NCBI GenBank assembly: GCA_964567745.1
Contig: CAZMNY010000046.1
Span: 1-64,000 of the forward strand
Direction: 5' to 3'
DNA: 64,000 nt
Source of the DNA: CAZMNY01 sp964567745
GTDB taxonomy: Bacteria; Planctomycetota; Planctomycetia; Pirellulales; Pirellulaceae
Below the pieces are notes generated by a model. That model was not told where the DNA came from and ran no database searches. It saw nothing but the letters and a program-made list of their open reading frames with translations. Position 1 is the stretch's first letter; each line of letters starts with the position of its first letter. Shown here piece by piece: positions 27,046-35,559 of this stretch. A program made the position numbers and the translations under genes.

Positions 27046-28371
27046 TCAAGGCAACTCGAGTCGCGCCGGCGCCAGGGGAAGACGGATTTCAACCGAAGTC
27101 CCTTCGTCTGGCGTCGAAGTGACTCGAATTGTGCCGCCCAGGCGTTCGATCACGTTGCGAGTGAGAAACAGCCCGAGCCCCATCCCCTTGCCGGGCTCTT
27201 TGGTCGTAAAAAACGGCTCCCCAGCTCGGGCAAGTGTCGCCGGATCCATGCCGCTTCCGCAGTCACAAATAGTCAAGCAAACCGAATCGGTCGAGGCTGA
27301 ATGGGTCCATCTGACCGTTTCTTGCGGAGGTGATGCGTCGAGTGCGTTCTGCACAATCCCGCGAATCGCCTGAGCTAATCCATCCAACGGCGCTCGTATC
27401 AGGACAGCCGAATCGACGTCACTCAATTCGATGGCGACTTGATCGCGAGCGCGCACACCACTCATCACGTGCTCGACGACATCACCGAGTTCCAGGTCGG
27501 CAATTTCCTCAGCCAGTTCATGGCCCGCATGCGAAGACATGCGATGCAGAATCGAGCGGCAGTGGTCGAGCTCGTGACGAATAAGCCTCACATCATCTCG
27601 AACGGAAGTAGGAACGTCGACATCCTCGAGGTGGCGAGACAAATCGTTGGCGACAACGGCGATCGTGGACAATGGCGACGCCAGTTCGTGGCCCGCGCCG
27701 GCCGCCAACGTCGCCAACGCCTCCAATCGCTCCCCCGCGGCTCGCTCTTTTTCTGCGACTCGCAATTCCGACTCGCGACGATTCAACTCGTTGACCACTC
27801 GGCTAATAAAATACACAACGACACACGCGCATCCGCAATAGGCCAGCAGCAAGACCTGCTGCTCGAGTTGTTGAGCTTCGCCTAGGCCCCAATTCGGCAG
27901 AGTTCGATGGAAGGCAAATACGCTGACCATTGAGGCAATGGCGACGCCTGTTAGCAGCCAATTGGCGCGAGGCGAAAGCAACACGGCGGAAAGCGAGAGG
28001 TTGACGAAATAGAAGACAGCGAACGGGTTGCTCAAGCCTCCCGTCAGCGACAGCAGGGCCGCGAGCGCGACCATGTCGAGCACCATCACGACGGCCAGCC
28101 ACGTTCCGCCCCGCGATTCGACTAAAGGACCTCGCTCCAGCTGGATCTGCCCTCTCCAGGCGATGCTGAGTGCCGAGTTAGTCGTCAACGTCAAGGCAAC
28201 GATCCATAGCAATGGCGCAATGGGCAGCTCGATGCCAAACCAGAAAGTCGCGACAGCAATCGTCGCCAGCTGGCCGATCGCCGCGACCCAGCGCAGCCTC
28301 AACAACCACCGCGCATTGACGGCCAGTCGATGACGTTTACGACGATTCAAATCTTCTAGCGTATGTGGCAC
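27046..28371 (-). CDS. Redox sensor histidine kinase, RegB/PrrB/ActS type
   Basis: A 441-residue protein from a GTG start. Six hydrophobic segments lie between about 22 and 190. The loop GGLSNPF (111-117) matches the quinone-sensing heptapeptide of RegB (GGxxNPF). The phospho-acceptor is His228 in GAGHELASPLSTIAVV, a RegB-like H-box. Cys271 in LDHCRSILHRM occupies the place of RegB's redox-active cysteine. The ATPase domain has NALDASPP (N box), DCGSGMDP, FFTTKEPGKGMGLGLFLTRN and GTSVEIRLPL. It probably senses quinone-pool redox state and phosphorylates the RegA-type protein at 23076. Confidence 0.9.
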   Translation of the reverse strand: MPHTLEDLNRRKRHRLAVNARWLLRLRWVAAIGQLATIAVATFWFGIELPIAPLLWIVALTLTTNSALSIAWRGQIQLERGPLVESRGGTWLAVVMVLDMVALAALLSLTGGLSNPFAVFYFVNLSLSAVLLSPRANWLLTGVAIASMVSVFAFHRTLPNWGLGEAQQLEQQVLLLAYCGCACVVVYFISRVVNELNRRESELRVAEKERAAGERLEALATLAAGAGHELASPLSTIAVVANDLSRHLEDVDVPTSVRDDVRLIRHELDHCRSILHRMSSHAGHELAEEIADLELGDVVEHVMSGVRARDQVAIELSDVDSAVLIRAPLDGLAQAIRGIVQNALDASPPQETVRWTHSASTDSVCLTICDCGSGMDPATLARAGEPFFTTKEPGKGMGLGLFLTRNVIERLGGTIRVTSTPDEGTSVEIRLPLAPARLELP

Positions 28372-28501
28372 GGCGGCGCGATACTGAGAATATGCGAAAA
28401 ACGAATGTGCGGTGTTACTATCGACGCGCGAGAATTCAGCCTGTCGTTCGTGCTGCGAATCGCGAACGTCGACTGGCCTCTAGCTTCACATTTTACGTGT
28501 T

Positions 28502-29104
28502 TCAACGCCCGCACGAATAGGTCGCCTTTTCGGTGACAACGCAGTCGATCCGCACATCGTGCTCATCCAATGGAATCTCGGGAAACAGCTGACACTCGAA
28601 AGCCAAACCAATGAGACTCGCCCGTTTGTCGACTCGCCCAAGCAGACGATCGTAGTAGCCCTTTCCGTAGCCCAACCGTCCCCCTTCACGATCAAACGCG
28701 ACGCCCGGCGTAAAGACGACGTCTAGCTCCACCGGAGAAACCTGTCTATCAGGGTCGCCGCGGCGGTCCGACCTCGGCTCCAAAATCCCATAGGCGCCCG
28801 ACTCGAGTTCATCGAGCGAAAGCAAGTGAAACAACGTCAGTTCACTCCGTTCACAATAGGGAATCACAATTCGCTTCGGGCTGTCCAGCGCCTTAGCCAA
28901 GGCGAACGATGTTCGCACTTCACTCCGAACATCGATATAGAACAACACCGTCTCGGCCGCACGATACTCGGACAGACCCATCGCTCTCGCGAGAATCTCG
29001 CGAGACAAGTCATCCTTGGCTGGTTGGTCACGGCGCATCTTTCGCGCTTGAGTTCGCAATTCACGTTTGCGTTCGGCTTGTCGGTTCGTTTCGTCGTCGG
29101 TCAT
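28502..29104 (-). CDS. 5-formyltetrahydrofolate cyclo-ligase
   Basis: About 200 residues from ATG 29104; an upstream start at 29131 adds nine residues. N-terminal KRELRTQARKMRRDQ fits the family's first helix with R/K-x-x-R. The ATP/substrate signature is complete: VFTPGVAFDREGGRLGYGKGYYDRLLG, listed here in parts as DVVFTPGVAFD and RLGYGKGYYDRLL. The enzyme converts 5-formyl-THF to 5,10-methenyl-THF with ATP. It lies 80 bases downstream of three C1-cofactor genes on the same strand, which suggests co-regulation of folate and methanopterin-type C1 metabolism. Confidence 0.85.
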   Translation of the reverse strand: MTDDETNRQAERKRELRTQARKMRRDQPAKDDLSREILARAMGLSEYRAAETVLFYIDVRSEVRTSFALAKALDSPKRIVIPYCERSELTLFHLLSLDELESGAYGILEPRSDRRGDPDRQVSPVELDVVFTPGVAFDREGGRLGYGKGYYDRLLGRVDKRASLIGLAFECQLFPEIPLDEHDVRIDCVVTEKATYSCGR

Positions 29105-29184
29105 TCGGCTCAGCGGACTCACGAGTTCCAAGTGCAGGCAATCAGTTTTTCGCGTCAGATTCCGCCGTCCAATGCAATCATTGA

Positions 29185-29772
29185 TCAGTGACGATTATCG
29201 CCCGAGCTCAGTAGATTGACGGCCCGAACATTTAATTCTTGCGAGGCGATGGGAAACGCGGTGTCAACGTAATTTGCTCGAGCCCATTCGTTCCGATCCG
29301 AAGTCTCGGGCGGCGGCGCCGACTTCCACAGAACCAACTCATCGGCCTCGGCCAGACGAGCGATTCTGGCAGCGATCGAATCGGTTGTCACCGTCCAACT
29401 GTGTTCCAAAGCCGGTTCGCCGAGCGTCGGCTCGATCTCGCGCAAGAATCGACCGCAGCGAAATACCGTGCTGCGATTCGTCGTCGGTGCCAACAGTTGT
29501 TGCCAGTCGTCAGTATGCGGAATCCCCAGCAGCTTGGATCCAAGTCGGCTCGTCTGTTCCAACAAGTCGACGCACAGCCAGTGACAAAATGCCTCATCGA
29601 GCGAGAACGTCTGATAGGCGTTTCGAACGCCGTCCACCCAAACACCGCCGCCGACGATCACCACCGTCGACATTTCCGGCTCGCTATCGAGCCAATGTCT
29701 CGCAAGTCGCGGGAGCCTCGCGTCTCCGAGCAGGCTTCCGCCCAATTTGACGACCCGCAATCGACGGCTCAT
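29185..29772 (-). CDS. Amino acid kinase family protein, MfnE-like (methanofuran pathway)
   Basis: A 195-residue protein with amino-acid-kinase motifs: VVKLGGSLL at the N-terminus, VVIVGGGVWVDGVR, and DELVLWKSAPP in the nucleotide-binding part. It is short for the family, like the proteins found beside H4MPT genes. In methanogens, the related MfnE phosphorylates 5-(aminomethyl)-3-furanmethanol phosphate to the diphosphate. Its ATG overlaps the stop of the preceding gene (ATGA, 29769-29772), tying it to the MfnF-like and MfnD-like genes. Function is inferred from family plus neighbourhood; the substrate is untested. Confidence 0.7.
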   Translation of the reverse strand: MSRRLRVVKLGGSLLGDARLPRLARHWLDSEPEMSTVVIVGGGVWVDGVRNAYQTFSLDEAFCHWLCVDLLEQTSRLGSKLLGIPHTDDWQQLLAPTTNRSTVFRCGRFLREIEPTLGEPALEHSWTVTTDSIAARIARLAEADELVLWKSAPPPETSDRNEWARANYVDTAFPIASQELNVRAVNLLSSGDNRH

Positions 29773-30779
29773 AACTGCAGCGCCTCACTGGCAAGCACAG
29801 CCAACGCATGCGCCGGCCCGCAACGAGCCGGAAGTCGCCCAATCATTGCGGACATCGACACAGCCTCGCAACTGATCTCCATCTTCTTGAGAACGCGCTC
29901 GGCGAGATAGTCGCCATGGCCCGAAACAACAATCTTGGTCAGCGGAGTCGGCAATCGCGAAACAACGCGCTCCGCGGCGTTAACAATGGTCTCAACTTGT
30001 TTATCGATGACTTCCAACGCGACGCCGACAGCATCGCGATGATTAAAATCCTCCGGCGCGCCGACCAACCGCGAAACGCGCAGCCGAGCGTTCGCTTTCG
30101 TCGCGCTGCGACAATCTGCGGTTTGCTTGTTGAGTGTGCTCTCGGGAATGTCATTACACAAAACGTAGGCATCCAATGTCGTCGCAAAATGTTCCGCCGC
30201 GACCATGCAGCGACTGCCGCGATAGGGAGCCGATTGAATCAACGCACAAATCGGTGTTCGCTCGACGCCGGTATAGATTAACTCTCCCGATATCAAACGC
30301 GATGTATCGTCTGTCGACGTGTTGCGCAATTCCCCGTCGCAGATAGGCAGCACATCAACGGTCGTCGAGCCGATATCAAGCACTAGTCCGGAGCCTTCAG
30401 GAATGAATCGGGCGGCGTAGCGGCCGAGCGCGTGCCAGTTGGACGCGGCGGCTAATTGAGGGCGCTGCACGGCAACTTGCGGCGAGACCAGTTTGCCGTC
30501 GCTGAGGTATATCCGTGTATGGCGCCCGTCCGCTGCCTGCTCAAGCGACTCGACGATGAACTGGACGCCGATCTCTTTTGAATCGAAACAATCCGCCAGT
30601 TCGCCGGTCATCGTAACCGCCAGGTGGTCCGCTGCGGGCCCCTCGGTCAAGAGCGTTCTCAATTCGCGAGCCAACTGATCCGAATCTCGCCACAAGGCAA
30701 ACGGATAGGAAATCGCAAAACCACGACCATCAGCCATCTTCAGATTCGCGCCGCCAATGTCTAATGCCAACCAACTCAC
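29769..30779 (-). CDS. H4MPT-linked C1 pathway protein, MfnF-like
   Basis: A 336-residue actin/hydantoinase-like protein. Phosphate-binding motifs are visible: LALDIGGANLKMAD at the N-terminus and GLVLDIGSTTVDVLPI near 135-150; an adenosine-type motif KIVVSGHGDYLAERVL lies near 290. This pattern fits the family annotated as H4MPT-linked C1 transfer pathway protein, which in methanogens includes MfnF, the enzyme joining the furan diphosphate to glutamyl-tyramine. Cys residues in SAPYRGSRCMVAAEHF may matter. The GTG start overlaps the stop of the ATP-grasp gene (GTGA, 30776-30779), so the trio is one translational unit. Confidence 0.75.
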   Translation of the reverse strand: MSWLALDIGGANLKMADGRGFAISYPFALWRDSDQLARELRTLLTEGPAADHLAVTMTGELADCFDSKEIGVQFIVESLEQAADGRHTRIYLSDGKLVSPQVAVQRPQLAAASNWHALGRYAARFIPEGSGLVLDIGSTTVDVLPICDGELRNTSTDDTSRLISGELIYTGVERTPICALIQSAPYRGSRCMVAAEHFATTLDAYVLCNDIPESTLNKQTADCRSATKANARLRVSRLVGAPEDFNHRDAVGVALEVIDKQVETIVNAAERVVSRLPTPLTKIVVSGHGDYLAERVLKKMEISCEAVSMSAMIGRLPARCGPAHALAVLASEALQL

Positions 30780-31804
30780 GGCGTATCACACTCCCTGCTT
30801 CTTCGCGTTGAGACCTCGCCAGCGGCGGAGAACTCGACTTCGATTTCCTTCACTCCCAACTCAACGCGGCATCCGGCCGCTACCTTCAGCATACACTCGG
30901 CCAAGTTATTGTCGATCAGCTTGCGGAGCCCAACGTAAGAAGTGGTTATTCGTGGGTTGAGTTCGATCACAACGTCTTCAGCATCGGTTGCGCCGAGAAC
31001 CATATCGATCCCCAAGCAGCCTATCCGTGCCGGCAACGCCCGGATGACGCGCTCGGCGAGACTGTGCGCTCGTCGAGCAAGAGAGGGCGCTAACGGCGTC
31101 GAGCCGCCCAAGTAATCAAACCGCCCATCGGAACTCAAGTTCTGCTTGGTCGCAGGGAGGATGACTGATTCTTCTGAGCCGAAAAACACGGTCACGCTAA
31201 CGGGCATCCCCGACTCGAATGGCTCCACAACAAACGCTTCCTCGACAACGCGCTCTTTCAGCGTGTCGGAAACGGCGGCCGCGGATTCAAATAGGCGGAC
31301 GTCTTGCGAACCGGCACCGAATCGCGGCTTGACCACGATAGGACAATCGAGCTCCTCCGCAGGTGCATCGAATCGCATGCTCCGCGGCGTCGGGAGGTCG
31401 CGCTGCTCAAGAAAACAGGAACACGCGAGCTTGTCACTACTCAGTTTGACCGTCTCGATGGGTAGCCCAAGTCGCCGACCGCCGCAAAGCTCTACTCTCT
31501 CGCACAAACTCGCGAGACGGCCGTCTGTTTCGGGAGCAATGACGACCGTCCATTCCGCGGCTTGGACTTCTCGATCAAACGCCGCGCCCCAACTCGCCGT
31601 CGAAACTGAAGTCACTTGGACCGACGATGGAAAGCGGACGCGATCGATGCGAGCATCGACGAAAACTGCGACCTCAACTTGATCGATCGCCGCAAAGTCG
31701 GCCGCGACGGCTGAGACCATGGCGGCACCTTCGGTCAGCAGTGAGCCACATGGCGGCTGAAGACATCCGCCGCCCGTCAGATCCTCGTAGACGAATACCC
31801 TCAA
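30776..31804 (-). CDS. ATP-grasp ligase, MfnD-like (tyramine/tyrosine-glutamate ligase family)
   Basis: A 342-residue protein from a TTG start, beginning RVFVYEDLTGGGCL, close to the KILVYEYxTGGG opening of MfnD-type ligases. ATP-grasp elements: LSSDKLACSCFLEQRDLPTP, CPIVVKPRFGAGSQDVRLF (ATP-binding Lys and glycine loop), VVEPFESGMPVSVTVFF, and the metal-binding end GIDMVLG ... VVIELNPRITTSYVG. In methanogens MfnD attaches glutamate to tyramine; bacterial methylofuran contains tyrosine, so the acceptor here is open. It is first in a three-gene coupled set and 10 bases downstream of sufT. Confidence 0.75.
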   Translation of the reverse strand: MRVFVYEDLTGGGCLQPPCGSLLTEGAAMVSAVAADFAAIDQVEVAVFVDARIDRVRFPSSVQVTSVSTASWGAAFDREVQAAEWTVVIAPETDGRLASLCERVELCGGRRLGLPIETVKLSSDKLACSCFLEQRDLPTPRSMRFDAPAEELDCPIVVKPRFGAGSQDVRLFESAAAVSDTLKERVVEEAFVVEPFESGMPVSVTVFFGSEESVILPATKQNLSSDGRFDYLGGSTPLAPSLARRAHSLAERVIRALPARIGCLGIDMVLGATDAEDVVIELNPRITTSYVGLRKLIDNNLAECMLKVAAGCRVELGVKEIEVEFSAAGEVSTRRSRECDTP

Positions 31805-31814
31805 GCTGCGTGTC

Positions 31815-32129
31815 CTAAAAGATGCCGAGTTGATCTCGCGCGTCGTCGGTCATCTTCTCCGGAGTCCAAGGCGGGTCCATCACCACTCGGACCTCCGCCT
31901 CGCCAACACCCTCGACATTTTCGACAACCTGCTTGCTTTGGGCGACCAACTGAGGAGCAGCGGGGCACATCGGACTGGTCATCGTCATCTCAATCGAGAC
32001 GTTCGTCTTCTCCTCGACCTCTTCCAGTTTGACCTCATAGATCAATCCCAGGTCGACAATATTGACGAACAACTCAGGGTCGATGACTTTCTTCAATTCC
32101 TCAAGAATGCCGTCTTCTGAAATCGTCAT
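31815..32129 (-). CDS. sufT: Fe-S cluster assembly factor SufT/MIP18 family (DUF59)
   Basis: A 104-residue protein. It carries the family signature IDPELFVNIVDLGLIYEVKL (residues about 16-35), the conserved cysteine in MTSPMCPAAPQL, and WTPEKMTDDARDQLGIF at the end, as in bacterial SufT. These proteins help mature Fe-S enzymes. It is the last gene of the suf cluster, about 90 bases after the Rieske gene, and 10 bases before the ATP-grasp gene, so the suf and methanofuran-type genes may share a transcript. Confidence 0.85.
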   Translation of the reverse strand: MTISEDGILEELKKVIDPELFVNIVDLGLIYEVKLEEVEEKTNVSIEMTMTSPMCPAAPQLVAQSKQVVENVEGVGEAEVRVVMDPPWTPEKMTDDARDQLGIF

Positions 32130-32222
32130 TTCACAAGCTCCTCAATGCACAACACCAGTTAGATCTTTCGTCGCCCAACGTCGCAATTGTCGCCTTTCGC
32201 TCAGCGAAAAGAGGGGCACATC

Positions 32223-32540
32223 CTAATCCGAGTTTAAGCGGACGGCGACCCATCCGTCTTCGATTCGCACTTCATGTGATATCGTCGCTTCTGTCGCAGG
32301 CATCGTCAACGCAGATCCATCGGTCACGCGGAATTTTGCGCCATGTCGAGGGCAGACAAGACAATCGCCGAGTAGCTCGCCGTCACCGAGCGGACCGCCA
32401 TCATGGGTGCAAACATCGTCAATGCAGTAGAATTTGCCATCGACCTGAACGACAACGACCAGACGATCCTCAAGCTCAACGACTTGCTTTCCCGGATTGG
32501 GGAACGACTCGATCTCAGCGACTCGAACAAATTCCGACAT
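32223..32540 (-). CDS. Rieske-type [2Fe-2S] ferredoxin
   Basis: About 105 residues from ATG 32540, which has AGG six bases upstream; the frame extends to TTG 32558. Rieske ligands are present: Cys44 and His46 in VCTHDGGPLGDGEL, Cys63 and His66 in CPRHGAKF. It lacks signal and membrane segments, so it is a soluble ferredoxin like those serving non-haem oxygenases. In many bacteria such a Rieske protein is found in suf operons next to sufS/sufU; here it lies between sufD and sufT with no cysteine desulfurase in the window. Confidence 0.85.
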   Translation of the reverse strand: MSEFVRVAEIESFPNPGKQVVELEDRLVVVVQVDGKFYCIDDVCTHDGGPLGDGELLGDCLVCPRHGAKFRVTDGSALTMPATEATISHEVRIEDGWVAVRLNSD

Positions 32541-32668
32541 GCGACACCTAGCATTCAACGGTCAATTTACAGGCAAACTCAAACGGCCGAACGAGGGCAA
32601 CCAAGGGGCGTTTGCAAACGTCCTCGGGCTGAATCAATCGGAGGGAACAAGCGGGCGCGACCGAACGA

Positions 32669-33979
32669 TTATTCGTAGTCGCGCACTCGTTTGGCGATCG
32701 CATCGCCCAGCGCTTCGCGAACGCTTTCGATCGTAATTCGGTCGAAGATCTGCTGAAAGAAGCCCGTCACAATGGCGCGAATCGCCTCTTGCCGCGTGAA
32801 GCCTCGACACTGGGCGTAAAAGATCAACTCTTCGTCGACTCGGCCCGTCGTCGAGCCATGCGTGCAACGGACATCGTCGGCCTCGATTTCCAAACCAGGA
32901 ATCGAATCCGCGCGAGCGGAACTGGATAGCAGCAGGTTGTCGTTTCGCTGATAACCGTCGGTGCGCTGACCTTTGTTATCGACTTTAATCATGCCTCGCC
33001 AAACCGTTCGCGACTTGTCTTGAAGCGCTGCCTTGTAAAGGAAATCGCTGTTACAGCCTGGTGCCTCGTGATGCTGAAGCGTGTGGTAGGAAAGGTGCTG
33101 AGTCCCTTCGGTAAAGAGGACGCCGTTGACTTGGCATCGAGCTCCTTCGCCAACGAGACCGACATGTTGGTTGACTTTTGCGAGCCGTGATCCGAGGGCC
33201 GCGATGGTCCATTGCAGAGACGCGTCGCGATCCACGAGCGCCTTCTGATGGGCGAAGTGCCAGACGCGGTCGCCCCAATTTTGCAAATTGACAAACCGCA
33301 AAACGGCACCGGGCGCCACGATCAATTCCGTCGCACCACAGTGCATTCCCGCCGACTGCTCGTCGACACTCGCACTCTCGTAAAGAAAAGTCGCTTCGGC
33401 GCCGTCTTCGAGAATGATCAGCGTCCGGCCGAGGTCGACGCCGTCGGCTGCAAGCAGCGACAGGGCGTGAAACGGCTCGTCGACGACAACGCCTCGAGGC
33501 ACATAGAGCACATGGCCGCCCGACCAGAATGCCGCTTGAAGCTGCGAAAATCGATCCTGATTCGGACATACGGCTCGGTGAAGATGCGGCTTAAGCAGAT
33601 CGCCGTGTTCGCGAACCAATTGCTCTAGGCTGCCGAACAAAACGCCCTTCTGAGCCCAATGATCGGAAATCTCAGAAAGCCGTGACGCGCCGTTGACGGA
33701 TCGCGATCGCCCCGCAAGTTCAACGCCTTCGGCCAGACAAGGCGTGAGGCTTTCGTCGTCGCTCGCATCAAGCGAACACTGGAACCGATCGAGATTGAAC
33801 AGACGCAGGTCCGTTCGAAGCCACTCCTCATGACTGCGTCCAGGCCATTCGCCGCCGACAAACGCATCCCACGCTTCACGACGTTGACGGGCGACCCATT
33901 CCGGCTCGTCGCGCGACGAGAGAAAGGCGTCGAAGCCCTCTTGGTTAAACGCATACGATTTGGTGGCGGCGCCGCTCAT
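32669..33979 (-). CDS. sufD: Fe-S cluster assembly protein SufD
   Basis: About 436 residues from ATG 33979. The N-terminal helical region (DEPEWVARQRREAWDAFVGG) is followed by the right-handed beta-helix of the SufB/SufD family: FWSGGHVLYVPRGVVVDEPF, LIILEDGAEATFLYE, LSYHTLQHHEAPGCNSDFLY and the C-terminal DDVRCTHGSTTGRVDEELIF with the conserved His/Cys pattern. Its Cys and His positions match SufD rather than SufB. It forms the SufBCD scaffold with its upstream neighbours. About 100 bases separate it from sufB. Confidence 0.9.
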   Translation of the reverse strand: MSGAATKSYAFNQEGFDAFLSSRDEPEWVARQRREAWDAFVGGEWPGRSHEEWLRTDLRLFNLDRFQCSLDASDDESLTPCLAEGVELAGRSRSVNGASRLSEISDHWAQKGVLFGSLEQLVREHGDLLKPHLHRAVCPNQDRFSQLQAAFWSGGHVLYVPRGVVVDEPFHALSLLAADGVDLGRTLIILEDGAEATFLYESASVDEQSAGMHCGATELIVAPGAVLRFVNLQNWGDRVWHFAHQKALVDRDASLQWTIAALGSRLAKVNQHVGLVGEGARCQVNGVLFTEGTQHLSYHTLQHHEAPGCNSDFLYKAALQDKSRTVWRGMIKVDNKGQRTDGYQRNDNLLLSSSARADSIPGLEIEADDVRCTHGSTTGRVDEELIFYAQCRGFTRQEAIRAIVTGFFQQIFDRITIESVREALGDAIAKRVRDYE

Positions 33980-34082
33980 GATTGCGCAATTCAAGTGTTG
34001 AGAAGGATTGTCTTACAAGAGGTACGTGAGGGAAGCATGTCGGGAGTCGAAGTGAAAAGCGTTGGCGATCGACGCCCGAAGA

Positions 34083-35486
34083 CTAGCCCACCGAACCTTC
34101 CATTTGAAGTTGAATTAGGCGGTTCATTTCGACCGCGTATTCCATCGGCAGTTCTTTGACGAGCGGCTCGATGAAACCGTTGACAATCATCGTGCTCGCT
34201 TCGGCTTCGCTTAGCCCTCGACTGGTGAGGTAGAACATCTGCTCCTCGCCAATTCGCGACACGCTCGCTTCGTGCCCCATCGTGACGTCTTTTTCCAGGA
34301 TCTCGATATAGGGGTACGTGTCGCTGCGGCTTTCGTCGTCGAGAATCAAGGCGTCGCAGACGACATTGCACTTCGCGTTCTTGGCACCTTTTTCAGCTCG
34401 CACCAATCCGCGATAGCTGCTTCGTCCGCCATTCTTTGAAATCGACTTCGAAATAATCTGCCCAGTTGTATTGGGAGCACAGTGAACAAGCTTGGCGCCA
34501 GCGTCCTGATGTTGGCCCTTGCTGGCGAAGGCAATCGAGAGAATCTCGCCGCGAGCGCCGGGCTCCATCATGTAAACCGCTGGGTACTTCATCGTCAGAT
34601 GACTGCCCAGGTTGCCGTCGACCCATTCCATTGTGGCGTCTTGATAAGCGACCGCTCGCTTGGTTACCAGGTTGTATATATTGTTCGCCCAATTTTGAAT
34701 CGTCGTGTATCGAACGCGTGAATTCTTGAGGCAAACGACCTCGACAACGGCCGAGTGAAGACTTTCCGTCGTGTACATGGGCGCGGTGCACCCTTCGACG
34801 TAATGAACCTCGGCACCTTCGTCTGCGATAATCAACGTTCGCTCGAATTGCCCCATGCTCTCGGCATTGATTCGGAAGTAAGCCTGCAAGGGAAAGTCGA
34901 TTTTGACTCCGGGCGGGACGTAGATGAATGAGCCGCCGGACCAGACCGCTGAGTTGAGCGCCGCAAACTTGTTGTCGCTCGGCGGGATGATCGTCGCGAA
35001 GTACTTCTTGAGCAATTCCGGGTGCTCGCGAACGGCCGTATCGGTGTCTGTGAAGATGACGCCTTTCTCGGCCAAGTCTTCTTTCAACGAACCGTAAACG
35101 ACTTCGCTTTCAAACTGAGCTTTGACGCCGGCCAAGTACTTCTTCTCGGCTTCCGGAATCCCGAGTTTATCGAACGTGTCCTTGATCTCGTCCGGCACAT
35201 CTTCCCACGTCCGCCCCTGTTGATCGACGGGTTTCAGGTAGTAATAGATGTCCTGAAAATCGAGATTGATTCCGCCGCCCCATTTCGGAGTCGGCTTCGA
35301 TTCGAAGATTTCGAGCGAGTCGAGACGAAACTTGCGCATCCAATCCGGCTCGTCCTTGATATCCGAGATCTGCCGCACGATTTCGGCGTCAACGCCCTTG
35401 CGAGCTTTGAAAACAGCATTGGATTTGGTGCGGAAATCGTACTTGTTGATTTCGCCTAGATTGTCGTTCGTGACGTCTGTCGCCAT
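34083..35486 (-). CDS. sufB: Fe-S cluster assembly protein SufB
   Basis: A 467-residue protein of standard SufB length. Diagnostic segments: KDEPDWMRKFRLDSLEIFES, GVIFTDTDTAVREHPELLKK, AVWSGGSFIYVPPGVKID, GCTAPMYTTESLHSAVVEV with the conserved cysteine, TIQNWANNIYNLVTKRA, and YPYIEILEKDVTMGHEASVS before SRGLSEAEASTMIVNGFIEP. SufB is the site of nascent cluster assembly in SufBC2D. It lies 73 bases downstream of sufC on the same strand. Confidence 0.95.
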   Translation of the reverse strand: MATDVTNDNLGEINKYDFRTKSNAVFKARKGVDAEIVRQISDIKDEPDWMRKFRLDSLEIFESKPTPKWGGGINLDFQDIYYYLKPVDQQGRTWEDVPDEIKDTFDKLGIPEAEKKYLAGVKAQFESEVVYGSLKEDLAEKGVIFTDTDTAVREHPELLKKYFATIIPPSDNKFAALNSAVWSGGSFIYVPPGVKIDFPLQAYFRINAESMGQFERTLIIADEGAEVHYVEGCTAPMYTTESLHSAVVEVVCLKNSRVRYTTIQNWANNIYNLVTKRAVAYQDATMEWVDGNLGSHLTMKYPAVYMMEPGARGEILSIAFASKGQHQDAGAKLVHCAPNTTGQIISKSISKNGGRSSYRGLVRAEKGAKNAKCNVVCDALILDDESRSDTYPYIEILEKDVTMGHEASVSRIGEEQMFYLTSRGLSEAEASTMIVNGFIEPLVKELPMEYAVEMNRLIQLQMEGSVG

Positions 35487-35559
35487 GAGTTCACCGGTTG
35501 ACTTGGAAGCCGTAAGTAAAAATTCACGTCAAGTTTCGAGCACGTCGTAGCGACGCGGT

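Noticed and set aside
28360..28390. Sigma-54 promoter (TGGCAC word near 28365)
   Set aside because: No TTGC element at the required spacing; other TGGCAC words in the window failed the same test.
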